Assembly: GCF_002746455.1 (NCBI RefSeq)
Contig: NZ_NWUW01000003.1
Location: 124,001 to 188,000 of the forward strand
Reading direction: 5' to 3'
Origin: Bacillus fungorum
GTDB lineage: Bacteria > Bacillota > Bacilli > Bacillales > Bacillaceae_G
Length of the DNA: 64,000 nt
The translations under genes were made by a program, and so were the position numbers. The notes under the pieces were generated by a model, which was not told where the DNA came from, made no database searches, and saw only the letters and a program-made list of their open reading frames with translations. This document shows positions 57,756-64,000 of the stretch, piece by piece (position 1 is the first letter of the stretch; each line of letters begins with the position of its first letter).

Positions 57756-57792
57756 TTTCGAAAAACGGAATTCAAGTTCCGAAATTCGGAAC
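57756..57792. promoter_or_regulatory. Paired IclR operators
   Basis: Two 15-bp related palindromic sites, TTTCGAAAAACGGAA (57756-57770) and TTCCGAAATTCGGAA (57777-57791), are centred 21 bp apart, two helical turns. They lie between the promoter and the IclR start, so tetrameric IclR could bind both and repress its own operon. Confidence 0.75.
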
Positions 57793-57806
57793 AAGAGGGA
57801 GATAGA

Positions 57807-58559
57807 ATGAGTATAAATAAAACGGCAGTTAAGACAATGGATATTTTGGAATTGTTTTATGAGCATGAAGAGCTAAGTTTAACAGAGATGGTTCAGCTTA
57901 CGAGTATGCCGAAAACATCTGTTTATCGTTTAATTGGCTCGTTAGAAGAAATGGAGTTTTTACAAAAAAACGAGAAGGGAAGATATCGTTTAGGAGTTGT
58001 TTTTTTACGATTTGGTCAACTTGTTTCACAAAGGTTATCAGTAAGAAATATTGCGATTCCATATATGAAAGAGCTTAGGGATAGTTTAGGGCAGGCAGTT
58101 AATTTAATTATTCAAGATGGTAATGACGCGATTTATGTGGAAAAGATGGAAGGCGTTCAGCCGGTACGTGTGTATACGGCGGTTGGAAGACGAGCTCCAC
58201 TTTATGCCGGTGCTTGTCCAAGAATTTTACTATCGTATTTCTCTGAGGAAGAGAAACGGAAATACATAGAGGAAACGGATTTAAAGCAGTTTGCAGATGG
58301 AACAATCGTGGATAAGAAGCAATTGCTAGAAGTGTTACAAATGGCGAAAAAGGAAGGACATACCATTAGCTACTCTGAGTTAGAAAATCATACTGCGGCT
58401 ATAGCAGCGCCTATTTTTGCAAGCGATGGAACGGTTGTAGCAGGTATTAGTATTTCGGGATTAGCAATTGAGTATAGCGAAAGTAATATTTCATATTTTA
58501 TCGCGAAGGTGAAAGAAACAGCACATCGCATTTCGAAAGAACTCGGCTTTTTGGCATAG
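57807..58559 (+). CDS. IclR family regulator of the 5-oxoproline operon
   Basis: A 250-residue regulator. The winged HTH is at about residues 5-65 (LSLTEMVQLTSMPKTSVYRL is the recognition part) and the C-terminal effector domain follows, with LYAGACPRILLSY and the AAIAAPIFASDGTVVAGISISG segment. The next gene starts 14 bp later, so it leads the operon. Pyroglutamate or a related compound is the likely effector. ATG 57807 follows GAGGGAG. Confidence 0.9.
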   Translation: MSINKTAVKTMDILELFYEHEELSLTEMVQLTSMPKTSVYRLIGSLEEMEFLQKNEKGRYRLGVVFLRFGQLVSQRLSVRNIAIPYMKELRDSLGQAVNLIIQDGNDAIYVEKMEGVQPVRVYTAVGRRAPLYAGACPRILLSYFSEEEKRKYIEETDLKQFADGTIVDKKQLLEVLQMAKKEGHTISYSELENHTAAIAAPIFASDGTVVAGISISGLAIEYSESNISYFIAKVKETAHRISKELGFLA

Positions 58560-58573
58560 AAAGAGGGAGTAGG

Positions 58574-59287
58574 ATGAAATTTTCTGCATTAGGGGATCAA
58601 GCAATTATTGTTACATTTGGTGAAGAAATGGGGATGGATGTATACGAAAAAGTGCAACGACTATTTCAAGCACTACAGCAACATCCGTTTACAGGAATGA
58701 TTGAATGCGTTCCGTCGTTTACTTCCTTAGCGGTCTACTACAATGTATACGAAGTATGGAAGCGAAATGAGAGAAGTGAAGGGTTATATAATTACGTTTG
58801 CCAATATATAAAAGAGCTGTGTGATTCGTATAAAGAAGAATTGAACCGAGATGTGAAACAGATTTCTATACCAGTTTGTTACGGGGAAGAATATGGACCT
58901 GATTTAGAAGAGGTTGCACATTATCACGGTTTGCAAGTAGAAGATGTGATTCGAATACATAGTGAAACAACATATTTTGTGTATATGCTAGGTTTTACAC
59001 CAGGGTTCCCGTACTTAGGAGGACTATCAAAAGAGCTAGAAACACCTAGAAAAGAAACACCACGGCTGCAAATCTCTCCTGGTTCAGTAGGTATTGGCGG
59101 TAATCAAACAGGTATTTATCCGCTTGAAACACCAGGTGGATGGAATATTATTGGCCGAACACCAATCTCCTTATTTAATCCGGAAGAAGAAACACCAACT
59201 TATATCCAAAGCGGTATGTATTTACGATTTATTCCAATAACGAAAGAAGAGTACGTATCACTTGAGGGGGCTAAGGAATGGATGTAG
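58574..59287 (+). CDS. pxpB: 5-oxoprolinase subunit PxpB (KipI-like)
   Basis: A 237-residue protein of the PxpB/KipI family, with the conserved FTPGFPYLGGL motif (about residues 142-152), ISPGSVGIGGNQTGIYPLE and the TPGGWNIIGRTP end. With PxpC and PxpA it forms the ATP-dependent 5-oxoprolinase that opens pyroglutamate to glutamate. It overlaps pxpC by 10 bp. In B. subtilis the homologue KipI also inhibits the kinase KinA. Confidence 0.93.
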   Translation: MKFSALGDQAIIVTFGEEMGMDVYEKVQRLFQALQQHPFTGMIECVPSFTSLAVYYNVYEVWKRNERSEGLYNYVCQYIKELCDSYKEELNRDVKQISIPVCYGEEYGPDLEEVAHYHGLQVEDVIRIHSETTYFVYMLGFTPGFPYLGGLSKELETPRKETPRLQISPGSVGIGGNQTGIYPLETPGGWNIIGRTPISLFNPEEETPTYIQSGMYLRFIPITKEEYVSLEGAKEWM

Positions 59288-60267
59288 AGGTTTTGCATGC
59301 AGGAATGTTTACAACAGTCCAAGATTTAGGGCGATCTCATTATCAACAATACGGCGTACCTGTTGGCGGGGCTATGGATCAAAGTGCACTTCGGATGATC
59401 AATATGTTAGTTGGTAATGAAGAGAATGAAGCGGGACTCGAAATGACGATTATGGGACCGAAAATGTTAATAAAGAAAACGACGTTACTTGCGATTGGTG
59501 GTGCGGATATGGAACCGCTACTAAATGGGGAGCGTATTCCATTATGGCGTCCTATTTTAGCGGAAGAAGGTAGCATGCTTTGCTTTGGAAAAGTGAAAAG
59601 CGGTTGCAGAACGTATGTGACTTTTGCAGGTGGTATACATATTGATCGTACAATGGGAAGCAAAAGTACTTACATACGTGCTGCGATTGGTGGTATGGAA
59701 GGAAGAATGCTGAAAAAAGGGGATTATTTTCAACTTGGTACGCACTCAGAAATGGCGAATCGTTTCATTCAAGACTTACAAAAGGATGAGCGAATGAAAA
59801 CGAAATGGGCAATTAGCAGCAGCGTACGACCAAAATATAAGAAGGATCCTAAGCTTCGTGTCATAACTGATTTTGAATATGATCAATTTAAAGAGGAAAG
59901 TAAAAAGGCGTTTTTTACGAAAGAATATAAGGTATCTAATTACGCTGATCGTATGGGCTATAGGGTTGAGGGAGAAGTTTTAAATAGGATTGAAGAAAAA
60001 GAGATTTTATCGAGTCCCGTTACATTTGGAACGATTCAAGTTCCAAACGGTGGACAGCCGATTATATTAATGGCAGATAGGCAAACGACAGGTGGCTATC
60101 CGAGAATAGGAAATATCATTTCAGTAGATCTACCTCTTCTTGCCCAGTTAAAACCGGGGGATTATGTTTCATTTGAGAAAATTACGCTTGAAGAAGCGGA
60201 ACAATTGTATATAGAACAAGAAGTAAATATAAATCTATTAAAAAAATTCATCGCTTTACGAAATTGA
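59278..60267 (+). CDS. pxpC: 5-oxoprolinase subunit PxpC (KipA-like)
   Basis: A 329-residue biotin-dependent-carboxylase-related (AHS2) protein. TTVQDLGRSHYQQYGVPVGG at residues 12-31 (given in pieces TTVQDLGRSH and YQQYGVPVGG) is the family signature, with the later SSPVTFGTIQVPNGGQPI and DRQTTGGYPRIG. It partners with PxpB; the two overlap and are presumably made in equal amount. Confidence 0.93.
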   Translation: MDVEVLHAGMFTTVQDLGRSHYQQYGVPVGGAMDQSALRMINMLVGNEENEAGLEMTIMGPKMLIKKTTLLAIGGADMEPLLNGERIPLWRPILAEEGSMLCFGKVKSGCRTYVTFAGGIHIDRTMGSKSTYIRAAIGGMEGRMLKKGDYFQLGTHSEMANRFIQDLQKDERMKTKWAISSSVRPKYKKDPKLRVITDFEYDQFKEESKKAFFTKEYKVSNYADRMGYRVEGEVLNRIEEKEILSSPVTFGTIQVPNGGQPIILMADRQTTGGYPRIGNIISVDLPLLAQLKPGDYVSFEKITLEEAEQLYIEQEVNINLLKKFIALRN

Positions 60268-60285
60268 AATTAGGAGGGAAACATT

Positions 60286-61047
60286 GTGACTACAATCGAT
60301 TTAAACTGTGATTTAGGAGAAAGTTTTGGAGCTTATAAAATGGGGAATGATGACGAGATTCTTCCGTTCGTTTCCTCTATAAACGTTGCTTGCGGTTTTC
60401 ATGCGGGTGATCCGGTTGTTATGAGGCAAACGGTTGAAAAAGCTCTGCAGCATAACATAGCAATTGGCGCGCACCCTGGATTTCCAGATTTAATTGGATT
60501 TGGTAGAAGGAACATGAACGTTTCAGCAGGTGAAGTATACGATTATGTTTTATATCAAATTGGTGCATTAGACGGGTTTGTGAAAGTAGCTGGCGGCAAG
60601 ATGCATCATGTGAAACCGCACGGAGCTCTATATAATATGGCGGCAACTGATCCAGAAATTGCAGATGCAATAGTAAAGGCAATTTATCATATTAATCCAA
60701 GTCTATCACTTTACGGATTAGCAAATAGCGAGGCGTTTATACAGGCCGCGGAAAAATACAATATAACTCTCGTACAAGAAGCTTTTGCTGATCGTACGTA
60801 TCAGCAAGATGGGACGTTAACAAGTCGTACGGAAGAAAATGCACTTATAAAAAATGAAGATGAAGCGATAAAACAAGTGCTTCAAATGGTGAAAGAAGGT
60901 TATGTAAATTCGGTGAATGGCGAGAAAGTAGCAGTTCAGGCGCAAACGATTTGTTTACACGGTGACGGAGAGAAAGCAGTCCAATTTGCAGGAAGAATAT
61001 ACAGAACATTCAAACTTAATGGCGTTTCTATTTGTGCACCGAAATAA
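60286..61047 (+). CDS. pxpA: 5-oxoprolinase subunit PxpA (LamB/YcsF)
   Basis: A 253-residue protein matching LamB/YcsF throughout: IDLNCDLGESFGAYKMGND at the start, VACGFHAGDP, GAHPGFPDLIGFGRR, VKPHGALYN, and CLHGDG. It is the third subunit of 5-oxoprolinase. The GTG start follows AGGAGGG. Confidence 0.95.
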   Translation: MTTIDLNCDLGESFGAYKMGNDDEILPFVSSINVACGFHAGDPVVMRQTVEKALQHNIAIGAHPGFPDLIGFGRRNMNVSAGEVYDYVLYQIGALDGFVKVAGGKMHHVKPHGALYNMAATDPEIADAIVKAIYHINPSLSLYGLANSEAFIQAAEKYNITLVQEAFADRTYQQDGTLTSRTEENALIKNEDEAIKQVLQMVKEGYVNSVNGEKVAVQAQTICLHGDGEKAVQFAGRIYRTFKLNGVSICAPK

Positions 61048-61061
61048 AAAAATGAGGGGAA

Positions 61062-61766
61062 GTGTTGGAATTGGTGAAATTAATCGGGATATTATTAGTT
61101 GCAGTGGGCTTTTTATTTAGATTAAATACACTGTTAGTCGTTATGGTTGCTGGTGTTGTTACTGGTATGGTTTCAGGATTAAGCTTTTATGATGTTATCA
61201 GCATGTTCGGTAAATTTTTCATAGAAAATAGATATATGTCTATGCCGATTATACTAACTTTACCGGTAATCGGAATTTTAGAGCGTTACGGTTTAAAAGA
61301 AAGAGCAGAAGCACTTATAACAAAATCTAAGGGTGCAACAACTGGAAGAGTATTAATGTCATATTTTACGATAAGAGAATCATCAGCAGCACTTGGACTG
61401 AATATCGGTGGTCATGCACAAACAGTAAGACCGCTTGTTGCGCCGATGGCAGAAGGGGCTGCGCAAGGTAAATACGGTAAACTGCCTGAAAAATTAAGAG
61501 AGAAGATTAAAGCAAACGCAGCAGCTGCGGAGAACACTGCTTGGTTTTTCGGAGAAGACATTTTTATCGCAACTGGTGCCATTTTATTAATGAAAGGATT
61601 CTTCGATTCAGTAGGTATGCATGTCGGTGTATGGGATATGGCACTATGGGGTATTCCAACTGCAATATCTGCACTGATTGTAAGCTGGATTAGATTTAGA
61701 AGGTTTGATACATATATAGCGAAAACGATGGAATCAAAAGAAAAAGAAGAGAAGGAGGTAATCTAA
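61062..61766 (+). CDS. DUF969 family membrane protein, probable transporter half
   Basis: A 234-residue membrane protein with five or six hydrophobic segments. TIRESSAALGLNIGGHAQTV and AAAENTAWFFGEDIF are family stretches with conserved His and Glu. DUF969 always seems to come with a DUF979 gene, as here (start one base after this stop). The start is GTG 61062, TTG 61065 or a downstream GTG at 61074, all near GAGGGG. Position within the oxoprolinase operon suggests uptake of pyroglutamate or a similar compound. Confidence 0.88.
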   Translation: MLELVKLIGILLVAVGFLFRLNTLLVVMVAGVVTGMVSGLSFYDVISMFGKFFIENRYMSMPIILTLPVIGILERYGLKERAEALITKSKGATTGRVLMSYFTIRESSAALGLNIGGHAQTVRPLVAPMAEGAAQGKYGKLPEKLREKIKANAAAAENTAWFFGEDIFIATGAILLMKGFFDSVGMHVGVWDMALWGIPTAISALIVSWIRFRRFDTYIAKTMESKEKEEKEVI

Positions 61767-61767
61767 T

Positions 61768-62730
61768 ATGAACATCATAACTATGGATACAATCTATTAC
61801 GTATTAGGTATAATTGTTGCCTTTATCGCTGTTCGTATCGCATTCGATCGTGAACATCCAAACCGATTCGGCTCTAGTTTATTTTGGGCATTGTTTGCAG
61901 TTACATTTTTATTCGGAAATGTAATTCCTTCGTTTTACGTTGGCTGTATAGTGATCGCTATGGTCGTGTTAGCTTCACTAAATAAAGTAACAAAATCAGA
62001 GGAAAAAGAAGTTCCAGTACAAGAACGTGTAAAACATGCTGAGAAATTAAAAAATAAAATTTTTATGCCTGCACTATTAATACCTATTTTTACAATTATC
62101 GGTACGTTGACGTTAGGGAAAATTAAATGGGGAAATATTTCTCTTGTTGATCCGGATAAAGTAACGTTAGTTGCATTAGCATTAGGTGCATTGCTCGCAT
62201 TCGTTGCAGCAATGCGTATTACAAAGTCGAAAATAACAACGCCTGTTCAAGAAGGAAGTAGATTACTACAGGCAGTCGGATGGGCTGTTATTTTACCACA
62301 AATGTTAGCAGCACTTGGCGGTATTTTCGCAAAATCTGGCGTTGGACAAGTTGTTTCTGATTTAGTCGGTCAAGTATTACCGACTGAATATCCGTTCGTT
62401 GCTGTTATGGCATATTGTTTAGGAATGATGCTTTTCACAGTCGTAATGGGAAATGCATTCGCAGCGTTTGCTGTTATTACTGGTGGAATTGGCTTACCTT
62501 TAATTGTACAAATGCACGGCGGGAATCCAGCGATTATGGCAGCTCTTGGTATGTTTGCTGGATATTGCGGAACGCTGCTTACTCCAATGGCAGCAAACTT
62601 TAATATTGTACCTGCGATGCTTTTAGAGCTAAAGGATAAAAATGCGGTTATTAAAGCACAAATACCAATTGCTCTTTCAATCTTTATTATCAATATGTTT
62701 ATTATGTACGGCCTAGTATATCGTTTCTAA
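61768..62730 (+). CDS. DUF979 family membrane protein, probable transporter half
   Basis: A 320-residue membrane protein with about nine hydrophobic segments. FAAFAVITGGIGLPLIVQ and GMFAGYCGTLLTPMAANFN (about residues 271-289) are typical of DUF979 and resemble the substrate-binding loops of ion-coupled carboxylate carriers. It presumably forms one transporter with the DUF969 protein. GAAGGAGG overlaps the previous gene. Confidence 0.88.
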   Translation: MNIITMDTIYYVLGIIVAFIAVRIAFDREHPNRFGSSLFWALFAVTFLFGNVIPSFYVGCIVIAMVVLASLNKVTKSEEKEVPVQERVKHAEKLKNKIFMPALLIPIFTIIGTLTLGKIKWGNISLVDPDKVTLVALALGALLAFVAAMRITKSKITTPVQEGSRLLQAVGWAVILPQMLAALGGIFAKSGVGQVVSDLVGQVLPTEYPFVAVMAYCLGMMLFTVVMGNAFAAFAVITGGIGLPLIVQMHGGNPAIMAALGMFAGYCGTLLTPMAANFNIVPAMLLELKDKNAVIKAQIPIALSIFIINMFIMYGLVYRF

Positions 62731-62745
62731 TTAGGAGGGAAAACT

Positions 62746-63393
62746 ATGAAAACAGTATTATTAACAGGGTTCGATCCGTTTGGCGGAGAAAGCATTAATC
62801 CAGCTTGGGAAGTCGCAAAAAGTTTACATGAAAAAACAGTGGGAGAATACAAGATTATTAGTAAACAAGTACCAACTGTATTTCATAAATCAATAAGCGT
62901 GTTAAAAGAGTATATAAAAGAACTAAACCCAGAAATAATTATGTGTATCGGACAAGCTGGGGGCAGACCAGATATTACGATAGAGCGTGTCGCAATTAAT
63001 ATTGATGATGCAAGAATTGCTGACAATGAAGGGAATCAGCCGGTAGATGTACCAGTTGTAGAAGAAGGACCAGCTGCCTATTGGTCTACGCTTCCGATGA
63101 AAGCAATTGTAAAAAGACTTCAAGAAGAAGGCATACCAGCTTCTGTTTCACAATCAGCAGGTACATTCGTTTGTAATCATTTATTCTATGGTCTCATGCA
63201 TGAACTAGAGAAACATGATAAGAAAATAAAAGGAGGATTTGTTCATATACCGTTCTTACCAGAACAAGCGAGCAATTATCCAGGGCAACCGAGTATGTCA
63301 CTTTCTACTATTAGTAAAGGGATAGAATTGGCAATTGAGGTAACGATGACAGTTGAGGTAGATATTGTAGAAATTGGTGGCACGACGCATTAA
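62746..63393 (+). CDS. pcp: Pyroglutamyl-peptidase I
   Basis: A 215-residue cysteine peptidase (C15 family) that removes N-terminal pyroglutamate from peptides. The catalytic residues are E80 ([10 protein letters not shown]), C143 ([11 protein letters not shown]) and H167 ([11 protein letters not shown]). It starts 16 bp after the DUF979 gene with AGGAGGG. Being last in an operon with 5-oxoprolinase it supplies the substrate of PxpABC. Confidence 0.96.
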   Translation: MKTVLLTGFDPFGGESINPAWEVAKSLHEKTVGEYKIISKQVPTVFHKSISVLKEYIKELNPEIIMCIGQAGGRPDITIERVAINIDDARIADNEGNQPVDVPVVEEGPAAYWSTLPMKAIVKRLQEEGIPASVSQSAGTFVCNHLFYGLMHELEKHDKKIKGGFVHIPFLPEQASNYPGQPSMSLSTISKGIELAIEVTMTVEVDIVEIGGTTH

Positions 63394-63468
63394 ATAAACC
63401 GAATCATCCAACACCTCCTGTAAACAACTGGTATAATAAGTATAGCAATATACATAGAGGTGATTTTT

Positions 63469-64000
63469 GTGCAGCAATATGAAGAAATTCGTTCAATTTT
63501 AGAAAAAGAGAAGAAAATTACAGTATTAACAGGCGCTGGTGCAAGTACAGAAAGTGGTATCCCAGATTTTCGTTCAGCAAATGGATTGTACGCTGATGCG
63601 AATGTGGAAATGTACTTGTCAAGAGGATACTATAACAGAAGTCCCAAAGAATTTTGGAAGCATTATAAAGAAATATTTCAAATTAATACGTTTCATCAAT
63701 ATAAACCAAATCATGGGCATCGCTTTTTAGCTGAGTTAGAAGAACAAGGGAAAGATATTACGATTTTAACGCAAAATATTGACGGTTTACATCAAGTAGG
63801 CGGTAGTAAGCATGTCATTGATTTACACGGAACACTTCAAACAGCACATTGTCCGAAGTGTAAAGCGGGATATGATTTGCAGTATATGATTGATCATGAG
63901 GTGCCGCGCTGCGGGAAGTGTAATTTTATTTTAAATCCAGACGTTGTTTTATACGGAGATACACTGCCGCAATATCAAAATGCGATAAAACGTTTATATG
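63469..64000 (+). CDS. NAD-dependent protein deacylase (Sir2), cut by the window edge
   Basis: The 177 visible residues start at a GTG after GAGGTG. TVLTGAGASTESGIPDFRS is the NAD-binding signature, TQNIDGLH the catalytic loop, LHGTL contains the active-site His, and CPKC with CGKC is the zinc-binding tetrad. Sirtuins remove acyl groups from lysines. The C-terminus is outside the window. A TATAAT near 63432 may be its -10 element. Confidence 0.93.
   Translation, partial: MQQYEEIRSILEKEKKITVLTGAGASTESGIPDFRSANGLYADANVEMYLSRGYYNRSPKEFWKHYKEIFQINTFHQYKPNHGHRFLAELEEQGKDITILTQNIDGLHQVGGSKHVIDLHGTLQTAHCPKCKAGYDLQYMIDHEVPRCGKCNFILNPDVVLYGDTLPQYQNAIKRLY

Overview
This window is a chromosomal segment of a Bacillus cereus-group bacterium, judged from reading the sequence. 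It is AT-rich, and many genes have strong AGGAGG-type ribosome binding sites with TTG or GTG starts. Diagnostic features are exosporium-type collagen-like and jelly-roll spore-surface proteins, IS231-type ends and transposase fragments, a probable bcr1 repeat, a Rap-Phr pair, a SpoIIP paralogue and a rifampin phosphotransferase.

Layout. 1-3.3 kb: the tail of a DJ-1/PfpI gene, then a manganese-type ABC importer (ATPase, permease, lipoprotein) behind a sigma-A promoter and an MntR-like palindrome. 3.3-10.8 kb: an eroded accessory stretch with a DUF421 protein, an unrecognised gene pair (5.2-6.1 kb), a metallophosphoesterase, IS231 debris, a GNAT fragment, a TetR/HXXEE pair and a collapsed IS3-family element. 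10.9-16.7 kb: a DUF2294 gene and a DAB inorganic-carbon transporter (dabB, dabA) with a beta-carbonic-anhydrase-like protein lacking the usual zinc ligands. 16.9-24 kb: a lipase-like hydrolase, a FAD oxidoreductase, an MFS exporter with two palindromic operators, a PadR regulator, a photolyase and TspO. 24.3-29.3 kb: spore-surface genes (collagen-like DUF4183 protein, frameshifted jelly-roll protein, beta-propeller, second DUF4183 protein) with fragments of others. 29.6-33.7 kb: an isoleucine-type T-box in front of a lone ATP-grasp enzyme, a rap-phr quorum-sensing pair, a frameshifted glycine-rich gene and another jelly-roll spore protein. 34-37.4 kb: rifampin phosphotransferase, then a truncated TetR gene joined to a YhgE/Pip fragment. 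37.8-44.1 kb: a sugar-modification island with a decayed rmlB-like gene, two related glycosyltransferases flanking two TylF/MycF-type O-methyltransferases, and a sulfotransferase. 45-57.6 kb: mostly ordinary core genes (ferritin-like, YjiH, GNAT, YdcF/SanA, acyl-CoA dehydrogenase-like, DinB, ArsR, SpoIIP, CutC, signal peptidase I, AlkC/AlkD-like, secreted protein). 57.7-63.4 kb: an IclR-controlled 5-oxoproline operon (pxpB, pxpC, pxpA, DUF969, DUF979, pcp). The right edge cuts a sirtuin gene.

How the parts fit. The last operon reads as a complete route: Pcp releases N-terminal pyroglutamate, DUF969/DUF979 probably moves it or a related compound, and PxpABC hydrolyses it to glutamate under an IclR regulator with two operators. 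The sugar island lies near several spore-surface protein genes and may decorate the exosporium with methylated, possibly sulfated, sugars; this is inference from neighbourhood. The most unusual single locus is the isoleucine T-box controlling an ATP-grasp ligase that resembles no standard isoleucine biosynthesis, charging or transport gene.
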